NCBI RefSeq assembly: GCF_009711715.1 | Contig: NZ_VENF01000009.1 | Location: 186,001-250,000 of the forward strand | From: Methylophaga sp. | GTDB taxonomy: Bacteria > Pseudomonadota > Gammaproteobacteria > Nitrosococcales > Methylophagaceae | Length of the DNA stretch: 64,000 nt | Reading direction: 5' to 3' | Part shown: positions 55,590 through 64,000 of the stretch, piece by piece | Layout of the letters: every line of letters starts with the position of its first letter | Position numbering within the stretch: the stretch's first letter is position 1 | Translations under genes and position numbers: made by a program | Notes under the pieces: model-generated | The model's input: the letters and a program-made list of their open reading frames with translations, nothing else | What the model was told of the DNA's origin: nothing | Databases searched by the model: none

Positions 55590-55604
55590 GCATATACTAT
55601 GCCA
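55590..55604 (-). promoter_or_regulatory. Candidate sigma-54 promoter of the FNT-cynS cassette
   Basis: On the minus strand TGGCATAGTATATGC fits the -24/-12 pattern: GG and GC are exactly 12 bases apart, and most consensus positions (TGGCA and TGC) agree. The expected start site is about 45-50 bases before the FNT ATG. A palindrome ATTAGA-AAA-TCTAAT at 55606-55620, just upstream, could be a regulator site. RpoN control would fit a nitrogen-scavenging role. Confidence 0.5.
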
Positions 55605-55605
55605 A

Positions 55606-55620
55606 ATTAGAAAATCTAAT
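55606..55620. promoter_or_regulatory. Palindrome ATTAGA-N3-TCTAAT upstream of the FNT gene
   Basis: A perfect 6-bp inverted repeat with a 3-base centre, two bases beyond the -24-like element. It has the size and symmetry of a LysR-type or other dimeric regulator site. No regulator gene lies next to it, and the gap 55532-55705 otherwise shows nothing. Confidence 0.4.
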
Positions 55621-55705
55621 TAAAACAGATGGATAGTGTGTGTGCGTGTTTGTTTCAGGGCAGCGGTTGCACCAATTTGAAGACCCGCGTTCAAGCAGTG
55701 CACGA

Positions 55706-57889
55706 TTATGACGCGCTATCTCTATCCTGTTCATTGATGATGGTAAACCGGGTCTCTTCTTCCAGCGGCTGCCAGTCGGTGTTTTTAAGAATACGGGCTT
55801 CCGGGCGGCCGATATGATATCCCTGCGCGTAATCGACACCATACTGACGTAGCAGGGTGAGGATGTCCTTGTTTTCGACAAATTCGGCGATGGTTTTGCG
55901 GCCCAGCCCTTTGGCGACATCAATCAGGGCTTTTACAAACAGCTGATCATCGGCGTTTTTGTCCAGATCCTTGATAAAGATACCGTCGATTTTGATGATA
56001 TCAATCGGTAGTTGACGCATATAGCTGAATGAAGCAAAGCCGACCCCGAAATCATCCAGTGAGAACTGGCAGCCCAGTGCTTTGATTGCGGTCATCATCA
56101 GTTTTGCCTGCTGCAGATTGGATACCGCTGCGGTTTCGGTGACCTCAAAAATGAGTCTGGACGGGTCGACCTCATATTTTTTGATGACTCGTTTCAGAAA
56201 TGGCAATAACACCGGTGCATCGACCATGGAGCCCGAAAGATTGATGGCGAATTTAACGTCCTTGCCCTCTTTCTGTAGTTTGCTGAGCTGTCGAATGCCC
56301 TGCTGAATCACAAACTGGTCGATGCTCTGAATCAGGCCGACCTCTTCAGCGATCTCGATAAACTTGCCCGGCATCCGTATCTCGCCGCTGCCTGGATCGC
56401 GCATCCGGATCAGCACTTCGTAGTGCTGAATCGTGTTGTGTTCGATATTTAAAATTGGCTGGTAGTGGAGCACAAAATGATTGTTCTCCAGCGCTTCTTC
56501 GATTTTGTGCTTCCAGAACACCCTCGTTTCCAGCTGTTCGCGGGTCTGATCGTCGGCAGAGAACACATGATAGGTGTTTTTGCCGGCGGATTTGGCCTTG
56601 TACATGGCCAGATCGGCAAAGCCCATCAGTTCATGAATGGTCGCATCATGCAGCGGAAATCCCACTACGCCGATACTGCCGGTTACTTTGTGTTTGACCG
56701 TACCGTATTCCAGTTGAATCTTGTTGAGTTCAAGCAAAATCTTTTTCGATAAAGTGACGGCGCCCAGTTCATCGGTCTCCGGCATCAGCACGGCGAATTC
56801 ATCACCTCCCAGTCTGGCGACCAAATCGGTATAACGCACCACCTGCTTGAGCGTTTTTGCTACCAGTTTGAGCAACTCGTCGCCGGCACGGTGGCCGCTG
56901 GTGTCATTAATATCCTTGAATTGATCCAGATCCAGGAACAACAGTGTGTTGTTGTGGTTATATCGAAGCGCGGTGCGCAAGGATTTTTCGAATTCCTCGA
57001 CAAACTTGCGGCGGTTACACAAATCAGTAAGCGGATCATGCTCGGCCATCCAGACGATGCGTTTTTCCGCCTCCTTCTTTTCGGTCATATCCAGACCGAC
57101 AGACATTAATACCGACTGATTGACATTGTTTTCAATGCGCGAATGTAGCCAGGAAATATCCCGGATATGGCCGTTTTTATCAATCAGCTCCGATTCCTGC
57201 TGGGCAATCTGGAGGTTGCCGGCGGAGAGTTCTCTGAATAAGGTCAGGGCTTCAGTCCAGTTACCGGCAGGGAAAAAGCGTGCGACATCCGAGTTGAGCA
57301 CTTCAGCTTCGCTGAAACCGGTAATTTTTTCGCCGTAGTCATTGAACATCGTGAGTTTAAAGTCGGCATCAATGGTGAGAATAATCAGCTGTGCCGTATC
57401 CAGCAGGTTTTTAACAAAGTCGCGTTCCCCACGCAGTTCTTCATTGGCCGCATGCAGCATCTTGGAGCGCTGGCTGACATTCTGGTCCAGCTGTTCCAAT
57501 ACACTGGACAGCTGCTTGGAAGCTTTCAGCAGATCACTGATTTCCTGCAAGCGGGAATGCTCCCCGGTGGATTCAAAGATTTGCCGCGCTTCGTCGTATT
57601 TCTTGGCTGATAACAGCGGTAAAGCCTGTGTAATCTGATCTAGGTTTTCCAGCGGGCGCGTCAGTGTCTGGTAGTGACGTACAGCAAACAGCGTAGCGAG
57701 AACGACCAGTACCAGGCCAGCCAGCGTGTAATAGAGTACGGCCGTGACAAGATCAGAGTGGTCGGGAAGGGCGTTGGTATGAAACAGATAAGCAAAAACA
57801 ATCAACGCGATGAAGCCGGCGATCAGCACGCTGCTGAATGTTTTAGTGGCAGCAACCCACTGTAGGCTGTTACGCGATAGAGAGCGCAT
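55706..57889 (-). CDS. Membrane-bound PAS-GGDEF-EAL cyclic-di-GMP enzyme
   Basis: A protein of 727 residues. Two N-terminal membrane helices (about 17-37 and 48-70) are followed by a helical linker (80-160) and a PAS domain (about 158-275). The GGDEF domain has GGDEF intact at 361-365 and an inhibitory site RYTD at 352-355. The EAL domain has EVL (491-493), ETE near 583-585, DDFG (612-615) and IKIDG. Both active sites appear complete, so synthase and phosphodiesterase activity are both possible; such fusions usually act as phosphodiesterases. No periplasmic sensor domain is present; the PAS domain is cytoplasmic. Confidence 0.93.
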   Translation of the reverse strand: MRSLSRNSLQWVAATKTFSSVLIAGFIALIVFAYLFHTNALPDHSDLVTAVLYYTLAGLVLVVLATLFAVRHYQTLTRPLENLDQITQALPLLSAKKYDEARQIFESTGEHSRLQEISDLLKASKQLSSVLEQLDQNVSQRSKMLHAANEELRGERDFVKNLLDTAQLIILTIDADFKLTMFNDYGEKITGFSEAEVLNSDVARFFPAGNWTEALTLFRELSAGNLQIAQQESELIDKNGHIRDISWLHSRIENNVNQSVLMSVGLDMTEKKEAEKRIVWMAEHDPLTDLCNRRKFVEEFEKSLRTALRYNHNNTLLFLDLDQFKDINDTSGHRAGDELLKLVAKTLKQVVRYTDLVARLGGDEFAVLMPETDELGAVTLSKKILLELNKIQLEYGTVKHKVTGSIGVVGFPLHDATIHELMGFADLAMYKAKSAGKNTYHVFSADDQTREQLETRVFWKHKIEEALENNHFVLHYQPILNIEHNTIQHYEVLIRMRDPGSGEIRMPGKFIEIAEEVGLIQSIDQFVIQQGIRQLSKLQKEGKDVKFAINLSGSMVDAPVLLPFLKRVIKKYEVDPSRLIFEVTETAAVSNLQQAKLMMTAIKALGCQFSLDDFGVGFASFSYMRQLPIDIIKIDGIFIKDLDKNADDQLFVKALIDVAKGLGRKTIAEFVENKDILTLLRQYGVDYAQGYHIGRPEARILKNTDWQPLEEETRFTIINEQDRDSAS

Positions 57890-57939
57890 TAGTCATTATC
57901 CGCCTTCACACAATCCCATATGAGAAGAAACAGGCCCCT

Positions 57940-58809
57940 TCAGGCGCGTTTCTCGTTATCTGACACTTTTATCAAAAACCAGTCAAGCGCCCGCTGTGGC
58001 AGCAGCCGTTTCAAAACAGCAAATAAATAGGTCGGAAAAGTCACGTAGTAACGGATTTTGGGTCTTGTGGCTTCAAAAGCATGCAGACATTTTTCCACCA
58101 CCGCGTCTGGCGGCAGGGTAAACGGCGCAGCCGGGCCCTCTTTCTGCAGACGGGCTTCCAGGGCTTCATAAGTTTCAAAGTGGGCACTGGTGTTGATATC
58201 GATATGTTTTTCATAGCGGGCAAACGCATTGGCGCGGAAGCGACTGGCAATGGGACCGGGCTCGATCAGACTGACAAAGATATCGGTATCGGCCAATTCC
58301 AGCCGCAGGGTGTCTGCGAGACCTTCAATCGCATATTTACTGGCATTGTAGGCGCCGCGATAAGCCATCGAAACAAAACCGAGTACGGAGCTGTTATAGA
58401 CGATGCGGCCGAAACCCTGCTTGCGCATCTGGGAAATCGCCAGATTGGTCAGTTGCTGAGTACCGAACACATTGGTTTCGAACTGTTCACGCAGTGCCTG
58501 CCGGCTCAGGTCTTCAACGGCGCCGGGCTGGCCGAAGGCGGCATTATTAAAGAGGCCGTCGAGTCTGCCATTAAGGAGTTTCAGCGCCTGTTCAAAGCCC
58601 TGATTGATACTGTTCTCATCGTCCAGATCCATCAGAACCACTTTGATATTGCGCTTTTCCAGCATGACCTTATCTTCAACTTGACGTACAGTGGCAACAA
58701 CATTGAAGCCGTGCGCCTGCAGCATATCGGTCGCCCGCAGGCCGATACCACTGGAGCAGCCGGTCACAAGCACGTTTCTGACCTTCGATTTTTGCGATTG
58801 TTTTTTCAT
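57940..58809 (-). CDS. Short-chain dehydrogenase/reductase
   Basis: A protein of 289 residues with NVLVTGCSSGIGLRATDML (TGxxxGIG cofactor loop), LFNNAAFG (NNAG-type), catalytic Ser in IVYNSSVLGF and YxxxK in YNASKYAIEG. The C-terminal segment (PTYLFAVLKRLLPQRALDWFL) is hydrophobic and resembles classical SDRs that handle lipids or retinol-like substrates. The substrate is unknown. Divergent from cheR. Confidence 0.88.
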   Translation of the reverse strand: MKKQSQKSKVRNVLVTGCSSGIGLRATDMLQAHGFNVVATVRQVEDKVMLEKRNIKVVLMDLDDENSINQGFEQALKLLNGRLDGLFNNAAFGQPGAVEDLSRQALREQFETNVFGTQQLTNLAISQMRKQGFGRIVYNSSVLGFVSMAYRGAYNASKYAIEGLADTLRLELADTDIFVSLIEPGPIASRFRANAFARYEKHIDINTSAHFETYEALEARLQKEGPAAPFTLPPDAVVEKCLHAFEATRPKIRYYVTFPTYLFAVLKRLLPQRALDWFLIKVSDNEKRA

Positions 58810-58902
58810 AAGTTTGTCAATCTAACTAATATTAAAGTAAATGTTTAAGCATTCTGACCGATAAATGCTATATATTCTCTGACTTTTTTCTGCCAGGCCG
58901 AC

Positions 58903-59739
58903 ATGCAGCAAACCCAAGAAATCAGCACTTTTGATTACCAGCGCTTCCGACAATTCCTGGAACAGGCCTGCGGTATTCTGTTGGGTGAAGGTAAACAATA
59001 CCTGATTGTGAGCCGTCTGACCCGGCTGATGCGGGAAGAAAATATCGCCAACTTGTCGGCTTTGATGCTGGCGATCGAAAAGGGTCAGCCGCGACACCTG
59101 CGCGATGCGGTGATTGATGCCATGACTACCAATGAAACTTCGTGGTTTCGCGATGGGCAGCCATTTGAAACCCTGGGACAGGTAGTCCTGCCGGAGTTTG
59201 AGCAGCGCGGCAACGGGGCGCTCAAGATCTGGTCATCGGCCTGCTCCTCTGGTCAGGAGCCCTATACCATCAGCATTATATTAAGTGAGTATTTGCGCAA
59301 GAATCCCGGCTCCAGGCTCGGCGGCAGCCAGATCATTGCTACTGATATCTCCGCCTCAATGCTGGTTCAGGCCAAAAAGGCTGAGTATGAAAATGTCGCT
59401 TTGGGCCGCGGCCTATCGGACAGCCGCCGACAGCAGTTTTTCAGTAAGGTCGATGAGCGCTGGCGGGTGATCGATGAAGTACGTAACCGGGTCAGTTTTC
59501 GTGAACAGAACCTGCTGCAGGGCTTCAGCACGCTGGGCAAATTTGATGTCATTTTCTGCCGCAATGTTCTGATCTATTTCTCCGGTGAGCGTAAACAGGA
59601 CATTCTCAAACGTATGGCTTTGTCACTGAACAAGGGGGGGTATCTGTTTCTGGGCGCTTCAGAGACCATCAGCGGCTACAGCGATGCTTTTGATCTGGTG
59701 CGTACGCCGTTCAGCACGGTTTACCGACGTAAAGACTGA
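58903..59739 (+). CDS. cheR: CheR-type protein-glutamate methyltransferase
   Basis: SAM-dependent enzyme of 278 residues that methylates glutamates of chemoreceptors. The N-terminal helical domain (10-80) is followed by the Rossmann domain with TTNETSWFRDGQPFE, IWSSACSSGQEPYTISIIL, IIATDISASMLVQAKKAEY and FDVIFCRNVLIYF. No CheB or receptor gene lies nearby, so this copy could serve a dispersed chemotaxis or pilus chemosensory system. Confidence 0.92.
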   Translation: MQQTQEISTFDYQRFRQFLEQACGILLGEGKQYLIVSRLTRLMREENIANLSALMLAIEKGQPRHLRDAVIDAMTTNETSWFRDGQPFETLGQVVLPEFEQRGNGALKIWSSACSSGQEPYTISIILSEYLRKNPGSRLGGSQIIATDISASMLVQAKKAEYENVALGRGLSDSRRQQFFSKVDERWRVIDEVRNRVSFREQNLLQGFSTLGKFDVIFCRNVLIYFSGERKQDILKRMALSLNKGGYLFLGASETISGYSDAFDLVRTPFSTVYRRKD

Positions 59740-59741
59740 GT

Positions 59742-60416
59742 CTACCAGCGCTTATCCGGACTGTTTTCAATCTGCGTCGGATCGGCTTGTGCCGGCGGCG
59801 GCTCCGGCGGCGCTGGGGGTTGGCATAGACCGAGCCAACTGCCGACACGGCGGAACAGTTCTTTGATCAAACGCCATAGTCTGGGCAGCAGCCAAATCAT
59901 CAGCACGACAAATGCCACCAGCGCGATCAAGAACAGCAGCGGATGGTTGAGTGCTGTCCACAGACCGCCTATCACCAGTAAGTCTTCAGTGATTGAAGCG
60001 CCCCAGTTGCTGACAGGTTCCGGTGAAGTATTGATTAACAACCGGCTGCCGGCTTTGGTAGCATGACTGCCTGCGGCTAATGTGCCGCCCAGCAGTGCGG
60101 CACTGAGTTCTACCGCCGGGGTGACATCGCCGACGGCGCTGGCAGCGAGCATGGCGCCGGCGGGAATACGGATAAAGGTGTGCAGGCTGTCCCAACCGGT
60201 ATCAACGCCGGGCATTTTGTCGGCAAAGAATTCGACACAATACATAAACCCGGCTGCCGTCATCACCAGCGGGTCACTGAGCACTTGCAGTTCTTCAGGG
60301 AGGACAATATTACCGGTCAGCCCCATGTATCCAAGCATAAAAATGGTGGCATATAAGTTAATACCACTAGCCCATGCAGCGCCCATACTCAGGGCGATAA
60401 TATTGACGGCTTCCAT
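59742..60416 (-). CDS. DUF4126 family membrane protein
   Basis: A protein of 224 residues from ATG 60416, supported by GGAGACGAAAGCG upstream; an earlier frame start at 60455 lacks such a site. Segments GAAWASGINLYATIFMLGYMG, EFFADKMPGVDTGWDSLHTFIRIPAGAMLAA and GSHATKAGSRLLINTSPEPVSNW are conserved in DUF4126. About five membrane helices are followed by a Pro-rich cytoplasmic tail. The function is unknown. Confidence 0.88.
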   Translation of the reverse strand: MEAVNIIALSMGAAWASGINLYATIFMLGYMGLTGNIVLPEELQVLSDPLVMTAAGFMYCVEFFADKMPGVDTGWDSLHTFIRIPAGAMLAASAVGDVTPAVELSAALLGGTLAAGSHATKAGSRLLINTSPEPVSNWGASITEDLLVIGGLWTALNHPLLFLIALVAFVVLMIWLLPRLWRLIKELFRRVGSWLGLCQPPAPPEPPPAQADPTQIENSPDKRW

Positions 60417-60564
60417 CGCTTTCGTCTCCGTTTTGCTATAGTGGCGGCTAATCAATGCCAGGGATTCAAGCCCTGCTATGGCCGCAGTCTGGCTAAGCGT
60501 TCAGGCTGACGTCATCATGTTCATCAATAATGACGAAACTCATGACAGGACAGGAACTGATTTG

Positions 60565-61323
60565 ATGATAACCCGAACAGCGCTTCTCGCCTATATCGAA
60601 GAAACCCTGGATCCGGGCCGCTTCAAGGATTATTGCCCCAACGGTCTGCAGGTTGAAGGAAAAGACCAAATCGAAACGCTGGTTTCCGGTGTCACTGCCA
60701 GTGAGGCGTTGATTGACGCAGCGATTGAAGCCGGGGCTGATGCCATCCTGGTGCATCATGGCTATTTCTGGCGCGGCGAAGATCCTCGCATTGTCGGTAT
60801 GAAACAGCGTCGACTGAAGCGCTTGCTGGAACATGACATCAACCTGCTCGCCTATCATTTGCCGCTCGATGGCCATCAGACGCTGGGTAATAATGCCCAG
60901 CTGGCGCTCAAGCTGGGGCTGGAGGTCGACGGCCGTATTTCCGGTACCGGCGATCCGGCAATTGGACTTTGTGGTTGTCTCAGCGAGCCGCGATCATTGA
61001 AGGATTTTTCCCTCCACGTCAGTCAGGTGCTGGGACGGGAACCGCTTGCTGTGCAGGGCCATGACCGGCCTATCACCACCATAGGCTGGTGTACCGGCGC
61101 CGCGCAGGGTTTTTTGCAACAGGCAGCCGAGCTGGGACTGGATGCGTTTCTAAGTGGTGAGATATCGGAGCCTACCACGCATATGGCGCGTGAACTGGGC
61201 ATTCATTATATCGCTGCCGGTCATCATGCGACCGAGCGTTACGGGGTGCAGGCGCTGGGGGAAGATCTGGCGCAGCGCTTCAATATCCGTCATCATTTCA
61301 TAGATATTGATAATCCGGTCTGA
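60565..61323 (+). CDS. Nif3-like dinuclear metal-centre protein (YbgI family)
   Basis: A protein of 252 residues started at ATG 60565 behind AGGA. The metal-binding sequence elements are DAILVHHGYFWRGED, LAYHLPLDGH, FLSGEISEPTTHMARE and YIAAGHHATERYG. Members form hexameric toroids; YbgI has been linked with GTP cyclohydrolase-I-type folds, but the substrate is uncertain. Followed by yihY four bases after its stop. Confidence 0.92.
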   Translation: MITRTALLAYIEETLDPGRFKDYCPNGLQVEGKDQIETLVSGVTASEALIDAAIEAGADAILVHHGYFWRGEDPRIVGMKQRRLKRLLEHDINLLAYHLPLDGHQTLGNNAQLALKLGLEVDGRISGTGDPAIGLCGCLSEPRSLKDFSLHVSQVLGREPLAVQGHDRPITTIGWCTGAAQGFLQQAAELGLDAFLSGEISEPTTHMARELGIHYIAAGHHATERYGVQALGEDLAQRFNIRHHFIDIDNPV

Positions 61324-61327
61324 ATTG

Positions 61328-62686
61328 ATGATTCAAAATTACCAGAGGCAACTGGACGCCAAACTCAGCCAGCTTAAGTATTTCTTTAAAACCGGTTTGT
61401 GGCAGGACATACCGCCTGAGACCAATCCTTTATACAAGCTGTGGCTGAACTTCCTCAGAGTCAGCTTTATTATGGGACGGGAACTGGCTGCCGGTGAACT
61501 TAATCTGCGTGCCATGAGCCTGGTCTTTACCACGTTGTTGTCGCTAGTACCCCTGATTGCGGTCGCATTTTCCGTGCTCAAGGCTTTTGGTGTACACAAC
61601 CAAATGGAACCGGTACTGCTGGGACTGCTGGAACCGCTGGGCGAGCGGGGACCTGAAATCACCGAGAACATCATTGGGTTTGTGCAGAACATTAAAGTCG
61701 GCGTTTTAGGTTCGGTGGGTCTGGCGATGTTGTTTTACACCATCATCGCGCTGGTGCAGAAAATTGAAAATGCCTTTAACTTTGTATGGCGGGTCAAGCG
61801 TTCACGTTCTATCACCCGGCGCTTTACCGATTATCTCAGTGTGATCATGATTGGGCCGGTGCTGGTCTTTTCGGCACTGGGTTTGGCGGCCACCGTACTG
61901 AATCATGAAGTTGTGCAGTCGCTGAGAGGGATTGAACCCTTCGGCACCTTGATCGTAATAGGCACCAAGTTGCTGCCCTATGTGATGATTATCCTGGCCT
62001 TCACCTTCCTGTATAAATTCATACCCAATACCAAAGTGAAGCTGGCCCCCGCATTGATAGGGGCGACCGTGGCCGGGGTGTTGTGGATTTCTATCGGTAC
62101 CCTGTTTGCATCCTTTGTCGCCTCCTCGTCCAACTACACGGCGATTTACTCCAGTTTCGCGATTCTGTTCTTTTTTATGATCTGGTTGTATCTGGCCTGG
62201 TTTATTCTGTTGACCGGCTCTCAGGTGGCTTTTTATCTGCAGCATCCCAAGCTGGTGAAACTGGCCGGTAAACCATTGACCCTGAGTCCTCGCCTGCGTG
62301 AAAAAGAAGGACTGTGGCTGATGACGGTCATTGCCAAACGCTTCTGCAAAAAGCAGCCGCCATTAACGGTTCAGGAACTGGAAGAGCAGACCGGGCTGAC
62401 CAACAATGCCATCCAGGATCTGCTGGGCACGCTGGAAAAAGGGGGCTTGCTGGTGGAGCTCGCTGGTGACGAAACCCGTTATGTACCGGCTCAGGATGTT
62501 GATGCCATCAAGGTGGCTGCGGTCCTGCATTGCCTGCGCACAACAGAGGAAAATGTGAATTACACACTTAAAAGTCTGGCCGATGACGGCGTGGATGGTT
62601 TGCTGAATGCTATCAGTAATGCCCAGGCCGAGGTAGTGGGCGATATGACGCTGAAACAGCTGGCCATGGGGAAAGCCATATCATGA
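61328..62686 (+). CDS. YihY family inner-membrane protein
   Basis: A protein of 452 residues from ATG 61328. Six or so membrane helices cover about 35-310, with the family motif LNLRAMSLVFTTLLSLVPLIAVAFSVLKAFG. A cytoplasmic winged-helix-like C-terminal part follows (about 335-430: LTVQELEEQTGLTNNAIQDLLGTLEKGGLLV). Once called ribonuclease BN, the family is not a nuclease and its function is uncertain. It overlaps coaBC by four bases (ATGA). Confidence 0.9.
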   Translation: MIQNYQRQLDAKLSQLKYFFKTGLWQDIPPETNPLYKLWLNFLRVSFIMGRELAAGELNLRAMSLVFTTLLSLVPLIAVAFSVLKAFGVHNQMEPVLLGLLEPLGERGPEITENIIGFVQNIKVGVLGSVGLAMLFYTIIALVQKIENAFNFVWRVKRSRSITRRFTDYLSVIMIGPVLVFSALGLAATVLNHEVVQSLRGIEPFGTLIVIGTKLLPYVMIILAFTFLYKFIPNTKVKLAPALIGATVAGVLWISIGTLFASFVASSSNYTAIYSSFAILFFFMIWLYLAWFILLTGSQVAFYLQHPKLVKLAGKPLTLSPRLREKEGLWLMTVIAKRFCKKQPPLTVQELEEQTGLTNNAIQDLLGTLEKGGLLVELAGDETRYVPAQDVDAIKVAAVLHCLRTTEENVNYTLKSLADDGVDGLLNAISNAQAEVVGDMTLKQLAMGKAIS

Positions 62687-63909
62687 GTGACAGCCCGCTG
62701 CTCGGAAAACAGATAGTACTGGGTGTCAGTGGCAGTATCGCCGCCTATAAAAGCGCTGATCTGATCCGGCGACTGCGTGATGAGGGGGCGGAAATCCGTG
62801 TAGTCATGACGCGCGGTGCAACGGAATTTATTACCCCGCTGACATTGCAGACCCTGAGTGGTCATCCGGTGGCGATTGAACTGCTGGATGCCGACCAGGA
62901 ATCGGCGATGGGCCATATTGCGCTGGCCCGATGGGCTGACTGGGTACTTATCGCGCCGGGCAGTGCCGATACCATTGCCAGACTGGCGCAGGGACGTGGT
63001 GATGATTTACTGACCGCTTTGTGTCTGGCAACGGATTCACCGATTGCCGTGGCGCCGGCCATGAACAACAAGATGTGGTCCCATGCCCAGACCCAGGACA
63101 ATCTGGCGCATTTGCGGCAACGCGGTGTGCAGATTATTGGCCCAGCCAGTGGGGATCAGGCCTGTGGTGAACAGGGTGAAGGCCGCTTGCTTGAGCCGCT
63201 GGATATTGTGGCCGAACTGAAACGATTGGTGGTACCGGGGGCACTGGTTGGACGCCATGTTCTGATCACAGCCGGGCCGACTTATGAGCCGATTGACCCG
63301 GTGCGTTTTATCGGTAACCGCAGCTCCGGCAAGATGGGCTTTGCACTGGCACAGGCCGCGAAAGAAGCCGGCGCGGATGTGACGCTGGTGGCAGGGCCTG
63401 TTCATTTGCCAACACCCAGCGGCGTCAGACGCGTTGATGTAGAAACCGCTGAACAGATGCACGAAGCCGTGATGCGCGCGGTAGCCGGCAGTGATATTTT
63501 TATCAGCTGTGCCGCCGTGTCCGACTTTCGTCCGCAAAGCCGGGAAAGCGAGAAAATCAAAAAAACCACGCATGATCGTCTGCTGCTGGAACTGGAACCC
63601 ACCACCGATATTGTGTCTGCCGTCAGTAAACGGGTAAACCAGCAGACCTTTGTGGTTGGATTTGCGGCAGAAACCCGCCATGTAGCTGATTATGCCCGTG
63701 ATAAACTGATGCGCAAAAACCTCGATATGATTGCCGCCAATCAGGTTGGCGAGAATCAGGGCTTTGCCGTTGATGACAATGCGCTGCAGGTATTCTGGCG
63801 TGATGGTGATGCCATGCTGCCACTGTCGCCCAAGACGCAGCTGGCGCGTGACTTGATGACTTTAATCATAAGACAATTCGATGCAAAAAATTCAACTGAA
63901 AATTCTTGA
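62683..63909 (+). CDS. coaBC: Bifunctional phosphopantothenoylcysteine decarboxylase / synthetase
   Basis: Two successive steps of coenzyme A synthesis. The N-terminal CoaC flavoprotein (about 1-190) has [19 protein letters not shown], the catalytic His in [12 protein letters not shown], and [10 protein letters not shown]. The C-terminal CoaB (190-408) has [26 protein letters not shown] and the CTP-side KIKK motif. The 408-residue length is normal. The dut gene begins inside its last 29 bases. Confidence 0.97.
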   Translation: MSDSPLLGKQIVLGVSGSIAAYKSADLIRRLRDEGAEIRVVMTRGATEFITPLTLQTLSGHPVAIELLDADQESAMGHIALARWADWVLIAPGSADTIARLAQGRGDDLLTALCLATDSPIAVAPAMNNKMWSHAQTQDNLAHLRQRGVQIIGPASGDQACGEQGEGRLLEPLDIVAELKRLVVPGALVGRHVLITAGPTYEPIDPVRFIGNRSSGKMGFALAQAAKEAGADVTLVAGPVHLPTPSGVRRVDVETAEQMHEAVMRAVAGSDIFISCAAVSDFRPQSRESEKIKKTTHDRLLLELEPTTDIVSAVSKRVNQQTFVVGFAAETRHVADYARDKLMRKNLDMIAANQVGENQGFAVDDNALQVFWRDGDAMLPLSPKTQLARDLMTLIIRQFDAKNSTENS

Positions 63910-64000
63910 TTCACGACTGGGCGACTCTATTGAGCTGCCTGATTACGCAACTGCCGGCTCTGCAGGCCTCGATCTGCGCGCCTGTCTCGATGAGCCGGTC
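63881..64000 (+). CDS. dut: dUTP diphosphatase, N-terminal part
   Basis: The first 40 codons of dUTPase, cut by the window edge. It starts [15 protein letters not shown], and [15 protein letters not shown] is conserved motif 1, with the metal-interacting aspartate in GLDLRA. It hydrolyses dUTP to dUMP, limiting uracil in DNA and feeding thymidylate synthesis. The coaBC-dut order is conserved in gammaproteobacteria. The ATG lies 29 bases before the coaBC stop, in another frame. Confidence 0.93.
   Translation, partial: MQKIQLKILDSRLGDSIELPDYATAGSAGLDLRACLDEPV

Overview
The window is chromosomal DNA from a gammaproteobacterium. It is gene-dense (about 65 protein genes, mostly with intergenic gaps under 100 bases) and of moderate GC. 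Several gene orders are typical of the class: pilB-pilC-pilD-coaE with zapD and yacG; lptM-lysA-dapF-DUF484-xerC; polA-DUF2782-thrB; moeB-JAMM-pmbA; yciB-yciI-bolA. The bc1 Rieske gene next to a pseudoazurin, a cyanase and a Pseudomonas-like LPS core locus fit an aerobic environmental, perhaps marine and perhaps methylotrophic, organism. A relative of Methylophaga is my guess, but no gene here proves it. No tRNA, rRNA, CRISPR array, prophage or complete insertion sequence was seen.

Layout. 0-3 kb: truncated Rieske gene (petA), pseudoazurin, and an Atm1-type ABC exporter, all on the minus strand. 2.9-7.4 kb (+): zinc-ribbon FmdB protein, DUF502 protein, aspS, nadA, CHCC zinc finger, mutT. 7.4-12.9 kb (-): yacG, zapD, coaE, pilD, pilC, pilB, i.e. 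the type IV pilus assembly core without the pilin. 13.0-16.9 kb (+): lptM, lysA, dapF, DUF484, xerC. 16.9-18.0 kb: a repeat-rich non-coding segment with a perfect 26-bp inverted repeat at its ends, followed by an AT-rich, frameshifted membrane-protein gene. This is the clearest accessory island. 18.0-22.2 kb: polA (-), then DUF2782 and homoserine kinase (+).

22.2-37.7 kb is a lipopolysaccharide inner-core locus: two heptosyltransferases (waaC, waaF), ADP-heptose synthesis (hldE, gmhA), a WaaG-type glucosyltransferase and three LPS kinase genes. One of the kinase genes encodes two kinase domains in tandem, and another has lost the catalytic aspartate. The locus also holds a NodU-type carbamoyltransferase, a pyruvyltransferase-like protein, a family 2 glycosyltransferase and a multi-pass membrane protein. 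A FAD oxidoreductase and an aldo/keto reductase are translationally coupled to gmhA. Together these would build and decorate a phosphorylated, probably carbamoylated heptose core.

37.7-45.7 kb: ZIP transporter, pgeF and an inositol-phosphatase family gene (-); then rsmE, DUF3301, an unusual membrane-anchored response regulator, prmC, moeB, a JAMM peptidase and pmbA (+). 45.8-49.1 kb (-): a large PilZ-like protein, bolA, yciI, yciB. 49.2-54.0 kb (+): PHP phosphatase, yciO, plsC and clpB, the last behind a clear sigma-32 promoter. 54.2-55.5 kb (-): a two-gene cassette of a formate/nitrite-family channel and cyanase, with a sigma-54-like promoter. This is the best candidate for a nitrogen-scavenging module. 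55.7-60.4 kb: GGDEF/EAL protein, short-chain dehydrogenase, cheR and DUF4126. 60.5 kb to the end (+): Nif3-like protein, YihY, coaBC and a truncated dut.
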